A stretch of DNA of 5,687 nt from Actinomycetota bacterium (GCA_016213595.1 JACRAA010000348.1:1-5687), one strand, 5' to 3'; numbered from the stretch's first letter, positions 1-5,001 are shown. Made by a program: numbers and translations. Notes: generated by a model not told the origin, from the letters alone.

Positions 1-631
1 GCGCCCCGCGGGAGCCGGCGCGGACGATCGCGTCCTGGTCGGACTGGATGGTGCCGAGCACGTCACGCATCCGCTCGGTGCGGCTGCCGCCGAGGGTGGC
101 GATGAAGGCGGACTGGTCGTCGAGCGCAGCCGTGTGGGTGAGCCCCTCCTCGGTGAAGACCTCGTCCCAGTAGTCGACGATCCGGCCGTTGGTCCAGCGG
201 TAGCGACGGCGGCTGACGAGGCCGTGGGGCTGCGCGTGCGTGGCGGCGAAGAACGGCTCGGCCGCGGGCGAGCGCCAGTCGACCAGGAGGCGGCGCCCGT
301 CGGGGTCGGCGAGGCCGAAGCGGCCGACGTACGTCGGCTCCGACCCGTCCTCGTGGACGATCCTGCCGAGGCAGAGGTCGAGGTCGAAGCGGCGCAGGGC
401 CCGCAGGCGGGCGGTCAGCCGGTGCACCTCCTGGTCCCGCTCGAGCGCGGCGGTGCCGTGGCGCGCGGTGCCCTTCCTCGTCTCGGCGAGGCTGTGCTCG
501 AGGTCGGCGATCGCGTGCTCGAGGCTGGTGGCGATGGCGGCGAAGTGGGCACGGTCGGCGTCGATGAGGTCGGGGTCGGTCTTGGCGGAGAGGGCGTCGG
601 GAAGGGCGAAGGGAAAGGTCTTCTGCGACAT
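1..631 (-). CDS. helR: HelR/HelD-like RNA polymerase recycling ATPase, N-terminal part
   Basis: This minus-strand gene starts at ATG 629-631 and runs off the left edge after 210 codons; the full family is usually about 700 residues. HelD/HelR proteins are UvrD-like ATPases that bind RNA polymerase, dissociate stalled complexes and, in the HelR branch, displace rifamycins. Visible parts are a charged helical N-terminal stretch at about residues 20-85, the expected coiled-coil arm that enters the polymerase channel, and then the family signature YVGRFGLADPDGRRLLVDWR (101-120) followed by SPAAEPFF. The segment near 187-204 (ERMRDVLGTIQSDQDAIVRA) normally sits just ahead of the Walker A loop, which would therefore lie a few residues outside the window, so ATPase motifs cannot be checked. 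An in-frame GTG directly precedes the ATG (632-634) and could be the start of a leaderless message. No Shine-Dalgarno sequence is seen. The HelR assignment rather than generic HelD rests on these signatures plus the upstream RAE-like dyad. Confidence 0.88.
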   Translation of the reverse strand, partial: MSQKTFPFALPDALSAKTDPDLIDADRAHFAAIATSLEHAIADLEHSLAETRKGTARHGTAALERDQEVHRLTARLRALRRFDLDLCLGRIVHEDGSEPTYVGRFGLADPDGRRLLVDWRSPAAEPFFAATHAQPHGLVSRRRYRWTNGRIVDYWDEVFTEEGLTHTAALDDQSAFIATLGGSRTERMRDVLGTIQSDQDAIVRAGSRGA

Positions 632-641
632 CACGCCGTGC

Positions 642-672
642 AGTGTGAGGGACCCAGGGGGCCTTGCGGCAA
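642..672 (-). promoter_or_regulatory. Possible helR promoter using the RAE half-site as -35
   Basis: On the minus strand TTGCCG (672-667), inside the RAE dyad, could act as a -35 element. CACACT (647-642) is a weak -10 candidate after a 19-bp spacer. Transcription would then start near 634-635, at or just before the GTG-ATG start pair, giving a leaderless message. The -10 lacks the first T of the TANNNT consensus and the spacer is long. An alternative -10 is TATAGG (690-685) upstream of the RAE, which would put the dyad in the 5' leader. Confidence 0.3.
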
Positions 673-678
673 GCCCCC
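657..678 (-). promoter_or_regulatory. Rifamycin-associated element (RAE)-like inverted repeat
   Basis: Read on the minus strand, the core is GGGG-CTTGC-C-GCAAG-G-CCCC (677 down to 658). It has perfect CTTGC/GCAAG arms around one central base (668) and outer G4/C4 arms. From memory, the RAE found upstream of rifamycin-inactivating and rifamycin-resistance genes in actinomycetes, including helR, is GGGGCTTGCGGCAAGGCCCC; this site would differ only at the central base. It ends 26 bp before the helR-like ATG and also lies upstream of the divergent thioesterase. The RAE is known to make linked genes rifamycin-inducible. Induction in this organism is inferred. The consensus is recalled, not looked up. 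Confidence 0.82.
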
Positions 679-692
679 GGATGGCCTATACG
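664..692 (+). promoter_or_regulatory. Candidate promoter for the thioesterase, -35 inside the RAE
   Basis: TTGCGG (664-669) resembles a -35 hexamer and lies within the RAE palindrome. After exactly 17 bp comes TATACG (687-692), a -10-like hexamer. Initiation would fall near 699, at an in-frame GTG (699-701) or 12 nt ahead of the GTG at 711. The geometry is good but the last base of the -10 is not T. An alternative TANNNT is TACGTT at 689-694 with a 19-bp spacer. Confidence 0.4.
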
Positions 693-700
693 TTGAGAGT

Positions 701-705
701 GGAGG
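701..705 (+). promoter_or_regulatory. Ribosome binding site GGAGG for the thioesterase
   Basis: GGAGG at 701-705 is followed after five bases by GTG (711-713). It is the only clear Shine-Dalgarno sequence in the window and the main reason for choosing the 711 start over the in-frame ATG 681 or GTG 699. If transcription starts near 699 the leader would be only about 12 nt long, so this choice is not certain. Confidence 0.5.
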
Positions 706-710
706 CAGCG

Positions 711-1133
711 GTGGGGTCGGTGCCGATCCTCACTGCCATGGGCATCCGCCTCGTCGAGGTCGTCCCGGGGCGCGCTGTCGCGGAGCTCCCGCCCGAGCCC
801 AACGTCAACCACTTCGGGGTCACCTACGCCGGCTCGCTGTTCAGCGTGGCCGAGATGCTCGGTGGCGTGCTGTGCCTCGCGACCTTCGACCTGGAGGGGG
901 AGCTCGCCGGCTTCGTCCCGCTGGTCAAGGAGTCGACGATCCGGTTCCGACGGCCCGCGCTCGGCGTCGTCCGCGCCGAGGCGTCGATGAGCGACGACGA
1001 GGTCGCACGGGTGCGTGACGACGCGCTCGCAACGGGCAAGGGCGAGTTCGTGCTGGAGGCGACGCTCACCGACGCGGGTGGTGAGGTGGTCGCGTCGACC
1101 GTCGGGACCTACCAGGTCCGTCGCCTCGGCTGA
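711..1133 (+). CDS. PaaI/YiiD-type hot-dog fold thioesterase
   Basis: The 140-residue product has the single hot-dog domain and size of PaaI/YiiD_C (DUF4442-like) thioesterases, cytosolic enzymes that hydrolyse acyl-CoA thioesters; the substrate here is unknown. The segment from N31, NVNHFGVTYAGSLFSVAE (31-48), is the family signature: the long central helix with the polar residues that lie at the dimeric active site. It is followed by beta strands FVPLVKESTIRFRRPA (68-83), EFVLEATLTD (112-121) and VASTVGTYQV (127-136). GTG 711 is chosen for its GGAGG box. ATG 681 or GTG 699 would add 10 or 4 residues, and a short N-terminal helix before VPILTAMG is common in relatives, so these remain possible. 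The gene diverges from helR across the RAE-like site, so it may be co-induced. It converges on the hydrolase gene with only three bases between the stop codons. Confidence 0.87.
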   Translation: MGSVPILTAMGIRLVEVVPGRAVAELPPEPNVNHFGVTYAGSLFSVAEMLGGVLCLATFDLEGELAGFVPLVKESTIRFRRPALGVVRAEASMSDDEVARVRDDALATGKGEFVLEATLTDAGGEVVASTVGTYQVRRLG

Positions 1134-1136
1134 CGA

Positions 1137-1943
1137 TCAGCGCCACAGCCAGCGGAGCGCGTCCGGGAGCAGGACCCCGCCGTGGTTGCCGTCGTGCCCG
1201 CCGTCGCCCACCACGAGGCGTACGTCGTAGCCGCGGCGCAGCAGGGCCGCACCGACCTCGAGGTTCGCGGCCACCCAGTTGTCCTCCGCCTCGTCCCAGC
1301 CGAGGTCGCGGTGACCGACCTGCAGGAAGATCCGCAGCGGCCGGGCGACCTCGTCAGTGATCAGCCTCGGGTAGTCGGCCGCGACCTGCGGGAAGCTCGA
1401 CGAGAGCCCGATGACCTTGCCGAACGCGCCCGGCCGGTGCCACGCGGCGGTGAAGGACGCGTTGCCGCCGCTGCTGAAGCCGCAGAGTGAGCGGTCCTCG
1501 GGACGCTCGCTGACCCGGACGACCTCCGAGACGCGGGGGAGGACCTCGTCGACGAGGAAGCCGGCGTACGTCGCGTCAGCGGCGTCGTACTCCGTGTTGC
1601 GGTGGTCTTCGCCCGGGTCGACGAACACGCCGACCGTCGGTGGGATCGCACCGGTTGCGACGAGGTTGTCGAGCACCACGGCGGCGCGCATCTCGTCGTC
1701 GGGGTCGAGGAACCCGGCGCCGTCCTGGAACACGACCACCGCGAGCGGTGCCTCGGACGGAGTGGAGGGCTCATGGACCCAGACGCTGCGGGTAACGCCC
1801 GGAAATGCCTGCGAGCCGGCGATCTCGAGCCGGGTCGTACGACCGCGCGCGACGGAAGCCACGGCTGTCGAGTCCGGTCCGTGCTCGTAGATCACCTCCG
1901 ACTGGTCGATCGGCAACGGCACGTGCGGCACGCGGTGAGTCAT
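1137..1943 (-). CDS. Alpha/beta hydrolase, enterochelin esterase (Fes)-like family
   Basis: The 268-residue protein belongs to the esterase-D/Fes-type serine hydrolases. The nucleophile elbow is GFSSG (155-159), giving Ser157. The acid is probably Asp213 in FLQVGHRD, and the base His250 in GDGGHDGNHGG (His254 is an alternative). VVVFQDGAGFLD (70-80) and VGVFVDPGEDHRNTEYD (104-120) are strands and loops typical of the family. No signal peptide is seen, so a cytosolic role is likely, but the substrate cannot be read from sequence. Fes relatives cleave siderophore esters, while many actinobacterial members act on other esters. No siderophore genes are in view. ATG 1941-1943 is preceded by TAGGTT at 7 nt, which fits a leaderless start, and there is no Shine-Dalgarno box. 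The gene is divergent from the MFS gene. Confidence 0.88.
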   Translation of the reverse strand: MTHRVPHVPLPIDQSEVIYEHGPDSTAVASVARGRTTRLEIAGSQAFPGVTRSVWVHEPSTPSEAPLAVVVFQDGAGFLDPDDEMRAAVVLDNLVATGAIPPTVGVFVDPGEDHRNTEYDAADATYAGFLVDEVLPRVSEVVRVSERPEDRSLCGFSSGGNASFTAAWHRPGAFGKVIGLSSSFPQVAADYPRLITDEVARPLRIFLQVGHRDLGWDEAEDNWVAANLEVGAALLRRGYDVRLVVGDGGHDGNHGGVLLPDALRWLWR

Positions 1944-1950
1944 GCCGTCG

Positions 1951-1956
1951 AACCTA
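1951..1956 (-). promoter_or_regulatory. -10 element of the hydrolase gene (leaderless)
   Basis: TAGGTT on the minus strand (1956 to 1951) fits the actinobacterial TANNNT -10 consensus. Seven bases separate it from ATG 1943, so the first transcribed base would be the A of the start codon. No convincing -35 is seen; it would lie inside the MFS coding region. The hexamer shares the TA at 1955-1956 with the opposing -10. Confidence 0.5.
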
Positions 1957-1960
1957 GACT
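1955..1960 (+). promoter_or_regulatory. -10 element of the MFS gene (leaderless)
   Basis: TAGACT (1955-1960) fits TANNNT and lies six bases before GTG 1967, so transcription would begin at the start codon itself. No Shine-Dalgarno sequence exists upstream of the GTG, which supports a leaderless message. The -35 region would fall within the first codons of the divergent hydrolase, and no good match is seen there. Confidence 0.5.
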
Positions 1961-1966
1961 GCGCGC

Positions 1967-3198
1967 GTGAGAAACGGCTTCTTCATCTCCCGGTCGTTCT
2001 CCCACTACTGGCGTGCCGATGCGGTGTCGGTGCTGGGGACCTACGTCACCCTCTTCTCGCTGCAGGCGTTGGTCGTGTTCACCCTCGAGGGGCCCCCGTC
2101 GGACGTCGGCTGGCTCAACGCGGCGAGGTGGCTGCCCTACCTCGTGTTCGGCCTTGTCATCGGCGCCCTCGTGGACGGTCGGCGACGGCTGCCGCTGATG
2201 ATTGGCACCGACCTCGTGCAGGCCGTGCTGCTGCTGAGCGTGCCACTGCTCTGGTGGCTCGACGCGCTGTCGCTGGGGCCGCTGCTGGTCATCGTCTTCC
2301 TCTACGGCACGGCCGCGGTCGTGAACATGGCGGCGACGATGTCGTTCCTGCCGCGGCTCGTGCCGCGCGACCAGCTGCAGCCGGCGCACGCCCGCATCGA
2401 CGGTGCGGACGCCGTCGGCTCGATGGCCGGACCGGCCATCGGCGGCGTCCTGGTCAGCACCATCGGTGCGCCCCTCGCCGTCCTCGTCGACTCGCTCACC
2501 TACCTCTACTCCGCGCTCACCCTCCGGCGGATCGACATCGACGAACCGCCGGCCCGGACCGGGGTCACCGTCCGCGGGCTCCTCGGCGACATCGTCGAGG
2601 GAGTGCGCTGGCCTACGGCCGATCCGGGCTGCGGACCCTCGCGATCGCGACGCACGGGTGGTTCGTCGGCAACGCCGTCGTCGGCGTCCTGCTGGCGCCG
2701 TACGCCCGCGCGCTCGAGCTGTCGCCCGACCAGTTCGGCCGGGTCGGGGCGGTCGGGGGAGTGGGGCCCGTCTGGGGCGCCACGCTCACCACGGCGGTGG
2801 GCAGGCGGCTCGGCACCGGCCGCACGCTCATCCTGTGCCACGCGCTCATCACCTGCGGCGTCGTGGCGATGGTGGTGGCGGGGGAGCCCGCGTCGTTCGC
2901 CGCAACCATCGCGCTGCTGATGCTCGGCCAGGGGTTGTACGGCCTCGCCATGGGCATGAGCAACTCCCACGAGATGAGCTATCGACAGCTGGTGACGCCC
3001 GACGAGCTCCAGGCGCGCACCAACACGACGCTGCGGGCGATCAACCGCGCCGTCATCGTCGTGGTCGCACCGATCGCGGGCCTGCTGGCCGATGCCGTCG
3101 GCGTACGTCCGATGCTGGTCGTCGCCGCCGTCACCTTCGCGCTGGTGGCGGCCGGGCTCGCCGTGACGCCGTTCCGGAACGTGCGTGCGCCGGTCTGA
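1967..3198 (+). pseudogene. MFS transporter disrupted by a -1 frameshift
   Basis: Read from GTG 1967, the first 215 residues encode an MFS N-domain (MFS_3/EntS-like): helices near 17-40, 48-69, 77-98, 105-126 and 151-184, with the loop GALVDGRRRLPL (66-77) as the motif-A equivalent. After Trp215 (TGG, 2609-2611) this frame turns into non-membrane sequence rich in Ser, Arg and Pro and stops at 2920. The +2 frame picks up exactly there with AYGRSGLRTLAIATHGWF and continues as the C-domain, helices included, to TGA 3196-3198 (195 residues). One G missing from a GGG run at 2610-2611 explains it, and repair would give about 410 residues, the normal family length. The break falls in the loop before helix 7. 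No slippery heptamer is present, so programmed frameshifting is unlikely. It is either a real recent mutation or a sequencing error. The intact gene would export a small hydrophobic compound; the substrate is unknown. Confidence 0.85.
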
Positions 3199-3211
3199 GA
3201 CACGTCGCCGC

Positions 3212-3230
3212 TGATACCACGGTGGTATCA
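3212..3230. promoter_or_regulatory. Operator palindrome of the toxin-antitoxin operon
   Basis: TGATACCAC-G-GTGGTATCA is a perfect inverted repeat with 9-bp arms around one central base. It ends 7 bp before the antitoxin ATG and overlaps the probable -10. RHH antitoxins bind such short dyads as dimers, usually more tightly with toxin bound (conditional cooperativity), so this is the expected autorepression site. Binding by this antitoxin is inferred from position and symmetry. Confidence 0.82.
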
Positions 3231-3231
3231 T
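3226..3231 (+). promoter_or_regulatory. -10 element of the toxin-antitoxin operon
   Basis: TATCAT (3226-3231) matches TATAAT at five of six positions and is six bases upstream of ATG 3238, which predicts a leaderless mRNA beginning at the antitoxin start. Its first five bases lie in the right arm of the operator, so repressor binding would block the polymerase directly. No clear -35 is visible about 17 bp upstream. Confidence 0.55.
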
Positions 3232-3237
3232 TCATCC

Positions 3238-3441
3238 ATGGCCATGACGCTGCGCTTGAGCGAGGACGACGAGAAGGTACTGACTGAGCTGGCACGATTC
3301 GACGGGATCAGCCGGCAGGAGGCAACGGTCCGCGCCATCCGCGAGGCCGCCGCGCGACGCGGGCACGAGGTTGCCGTTCGCGACGCCTCGGAGAAGGCCA
3401 GAGACCGTTACGCGGACGTGCTGCGACGCCTGGGGGAATGA
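3238..3441 (+). CDS. Ribbon-helix-helix (CopG/Arc-type) antitoxin
   Basis: The 67-residue protein begins with a short beta strand, MTLRLS (3-8), which would pair in the dimer and contact the operator. Helix 1 follows at about 10-22 (DDEKVLTELARFD), a turn at GIS, and helix 2 at about 26-41 (RQEATVRAIREAAARR). The charged tail from about 43 (HEVAVRDASEKARDRYADVLRRLGE) probably forms the helix that covers the toxin active-site groove. Size and layout fit type II antitoxins that both repress the operon and neutralise the toxin. Translation probably starts at ATG 3238; a second in-frame ATG is at 3244, and neither has a Shine-Dalgarno box. The stop overlaps the toxin start by four bases (ATGA), implying translational coupling. 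Confidence 0.88.
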   Translation: MAMTLRLSEDDEKVLTELARFDGISRQEATVRAIREAAARRGHEVAVRDASEKARDRYADVLRRLGE

Positions 3442-3800
3442 TCCACTACCTGACCCTCGAGGACCTCCTCACGCTGGTCGACGACCTCGAGGTGGGACCG
3501 GTCCGCGACGTCGGCCTCTTGGATTCGGCAGCGCACCGGCCCAGCACGTCACTGTGGGGGAGCGAGGCATATCCCACGATCGACGAGAAGGCGGCTGCGC
3601 TGCTGCAGTCACTGGTGGGGAATCACGCCCTGATCGACGGCAACAAGCGCCTGGGATGGCTCGCGGTCGTGGTCTTCTACGCCATCAATGGCGTCGAGCT
3701 GGAGGCTCCGGACGACGACGCGTACGACCTCGTCATAGCCGTCGCGACCCACACGACCGACGTCGTCGACAGTGCCCGGGCGCTGTCGATGTGGCACTGA
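3438..3800 (+). CDS. doc: Doc-family (Fic fold) toxin
   Basis: The 120-residue product matches death-on-curing toxins in length and motif. HALIDGNKR (63-71) aligns with the Doc core HxFx(D/N)GNKR. Lys70 in place of the second Gly of Fic AMP-transferases (HPFxxGNGR) is the feature that goes with Doc's kinase activity; P1 Doc phosphorylates EF-Tu and stops translation. The N-terminal strand MIHYLTLEDLL (1-11), the helix KAAALLQSLVGN (51-62) just before the motif, and the following hydrophobic helix LGWLAVVVFYAING (72-85) all fit. The usual Phe at motif position 3 is Leu here, and GNKR is followed by LGW, where many Doc proteins have TA. ATG 3438 overlaps the antitoxin stop codon. A G-rich stretch (3432-3436) lies very close to the ATG, so coupled reinitiation is more likely than independent loading. 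It converges on the VOC remnant with eight bases between stops. Confidence 0.92.
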   Translation: MIHYLTLEDLLTLVDDLEVGPVRDVGLLDSAAHRPSTSLWGSEAYPTIDEKAAALLQSLVGNHALIDGNKRLGWLAVVVFYAINGVELEAPDDDAYDLVIAVATHTTDVVDSARALSMWH

Positions 3801-3808
3801 CCCGTACG

Positions 3809-4196
3809 TCAGACCGCGCTCACCGCGCTGACGTCGACGCAGAGCACGCCCGTGTTGCCGTCCTGGTCGGCGACCACGGTGAGCCCGTCGTTGCTCTCCA
3901 CGACGGTGCCGCCGGCCGCGACCACAGCCGCAATGCGCGCCTCGGCGACCTCGGGGGCGACGTAGACCTCGACGTGGAACAGCTGGCGCCGTCGGTCGTC
4001 CCGCTCGGCGTCGCCGAACCACAGGTTCGGCACGCGTCCTCCGCCGTCGCGGATCTCGTCACCGGGCGTGCCGCGGCCCTGATCCTCTGTGTTGCCGGTC
4101 AGCAGCGCCGCCCACACGGGAGCGATGGTGGCCGGGTCGGGCGTGTCGAGCCCGAGCTCGGCGACGCTGACGGCAGCCGGAGTTTTGGGGCTCCAT
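3809..4196 (-). pseudogene. 5'-truncated or frameshifted VOC (glyoxalase-like) domain gene
   Basis: The minus-strand frame ending at TGA 3809-3811 encodes a nearly complete VOC domain. Starting near 4169 it reads VAELGLDTPDPATIAPVW, then an acidic linker, GRVPNLWFGD, FHVEVYVAPEVAEARI and TVVADQDGNTGVLCV, the two beta-alpha-beta modules of the fold. The only usable in-frame start is GTG 4117, which would delete the first beta strand; upstream the frame stays open to TAA at 4226-4228 with no ATG, GTG or TTG. ATG 4196 is in a neighbouring frame, and losing one base from the TTTTGGGG run (4183-4190) would join it to give MEPKTPAAVSVAELG. The domain most resembles, from memory, the C-terminal part of actinobacterial 4a-hydroxytetrahydrobiopterin dehydratase-VOC fusions. 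It may therefore be a beheaded fusion or a frameshifted single-domain gene. A non-metal-binding or pterin-related role cannot be judged from sequence. Confidence 0.62.
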
Positions 4197-4219
4197 GAGC
4201 GTGAACAAACCGCCGATAA

Positions 4220-4234
4220 CTGACATTATGTCAG
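4220..4234. repeat. Perfect 15-bp palindrome at the VOC/methyltransferase junction
   Basis: CTGACAT-T-ATGTCAG has 7-bp perfect arms around one base; TA and TA also pair at 4217-4218 and 4236-4237 beyond one mismatch. It is A/T-rich against a G/C-rich background. It contains the methyltransferase stop codon (4231-4233) and lies just upstream of the broken VOC gene. It could be a protein-binding site, a recombination scar or a weak hairpin (CTGACA/TGTCAG with a TTA loop). No U-run follows on the minus strand, so an intrinsic terminator is doubtful. Confidence 0.6.
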
Positions 4235-4989
4235 ATAGTGCAGGCGGAACCACTCCCCAGCGGGCGCAGCCGGAACATGAGGATCCCGAGGTAGGCGTCC
4301 ATCACCGCCTGCTTGTGCGGATAGCGCACCCGCGCCTCTGCCGGCATCTGCGGCTCCCGTGTCGCCTCGATCCACAGATCGGCGGCGCTGAACGTGTTCA
4401 GCAGGTCGGACATCGTGTACGGCCGTTTCGTCAGCGTCACCCGGTCGTCCCAGTTGCTGTGGCGGTAGTCGAACGACTCCGTGGCGAAGTACTCCTGTCC
4501 CAGCGAGGTCCCGTTCTGCTCAGCCCGCTCGATCGCGTAGCGCACGGGCTGCGTGCGGGTCAGCAGGATGAAGCCGTCCTCGCTGAGCATGTCGCGCGCG
4601 ACCCGCAGCGCCCGGACGCCGTCCGCGGCATAGCCGAAGGACTGCAGGAACAGGATCCGGTCGAACCGCCGACCCGCGAGCCCCGGCACCGCCGCCAGGT
4701 CCGAGAGGTCCCCCTCGACGAGCTCGACGCCCGGCGATGCCTCGATGAAGTTCCCGCTGATGTCCACGCCGACTGCCTCACCAGCACCCTCAGCGGCCAG
4801 CTGGGCGATCTTGGACCCGTTGCCACAGCCGGCGTCCAGGACGGCGAGCCCGGTGACGTCCCCCAGCAGCTCCCGCTGCGCCGGCCACTCAACGAGCCGG
4901 TCCAACAAGTCCTCGCGGGCCCGGGCCTGCTCGAAGCCCGACGCGAGCTGCGGCCAGGGCTGGCTCGCGTCCGACCCTGCCTCGTCCAT
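4231..4989 (-). CDS. Class I SAM-dependent methyltransferase
   Basis: The 252-residue cytosolic protein has a Rossmann-type methyltransferase domain. Motif I is VLDAGCGNGSK (50-60), the glycine-rich S-adenosylmethionine loop. Motif II is GVDIS (74-78), whose Asp would bind the ribose hydroxyls. VEGDLSDLAA (91-100) is the adenine-contact region and FDRILFLQSFGY (109-120) is motif IV. The C-terminal part (about 160-245), with YFATESFDYRHSNWDD and YPHKQAVMDAYLG, resembles Methyltransf_11/25-type small-molecule enzymes, but the acceptor cannot be told. The last residues (GSGSACTI, 245-252) run into the A/T-rich palindrome containing the stop, so the natural C-terminus may have been altered there. 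ATG 4987-4989 lacks a Shine-Dalgarno box; CATCAT six bases upstream is a weak leaderless -10. Upstream in-frame sequence up to 5442 lacks the family pattern and overlaps the divergent oxygenase, so a longer start is rejected. Confidence 0.88.
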   Translation of the reverse strand: MDEAGSDASQPWPQLASGFEQARAREDLLDRLVEWPAQRELLGDVTGLAVLDAGCGNGSKIAQLAAEGAGEAVGVDISGNFIEASPGVELVEGDLSDLAAVPGLAGRRFDRILFLQSFGYAADGVRALRVARDMLSEDGFILLTRTQPVRYAIERAEQNGTSLGQEYFATESFDYRHSNWDDRVTLTKRPYTMSDLLNTFSAADLWIEATREPQMPAEARVRYPHKQAVMDAYLGILMFRLRPLGSGSACTI

Positions 4990-4995
4990 GGCTCG

Positions 4996-5001
4996 ATGAT
5001 G
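4996..5001 (-). promoter_or_regulatory. Weak -10 candidate for the methyltransferase
   Basis: CATCAT on the minus strand (5001-4996) lies six bases before ATG 4989. It differs from the toxin-antitoxin -10 (TATCAT) only in its first base. Its position fits a leaderless start, but the missing initial T makes this tentative. Confidence 0.25.

Noticed and set aside
240..710. Long plus-strand reading frame ahead of the thioesterase as a larger fusion protein
   Set aside because: It is antisense to the helR coding region, has low-complexity Arg/Ala-rich content, and would run through the RAE and promoter. The family domain begins only near residue VPILTAMG.
1129..1141. GCTGA-CGA-TCAGC hairpin between the convergent thioesterase and hydrolase
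   Set aside because: Again made mostly of opposing TGA stops, with a 5-bp stem and no T-run on either side. Possible but not supportable as a terminator.
1942..2610. Plus-strand frame 1 upstream part as the true N-terminus of the MFS gene
   Set aside because: Its translation before 2611 is Arg/Pro/Ala-rich with no membrane segments, whereas frame 2 from GTG 1967 gives clear MFS helices.
2605..2620. Programmed -1 ribosomal frameshift in the MFS gene
   Set aside because: No X-XXY-YYZ slippery heptamer precedes the junction, no stable pseudoknot is evident, and MFS genes are not known to be recoded.
3797..3812. CTGAC/GTCAG hairpin between the toxin and VOC stops as a bidirectional terminator, and a pair with the palindrome at 4220-4234
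   Set aside because: The arms are largely produced by two opposing cTGA stop codons. The stem is only 5 bp with no T-run, and the inner bases differ from the 4220 palindrome.
4059..4253. Small minus-strand ORF starting MVPPALSDIM
   Set aside because: It overlaps the methyltransferase tail and the VOC domain in another frame and becomes Arg-rich shadow sequence after ATG 4196. No family is recognised.
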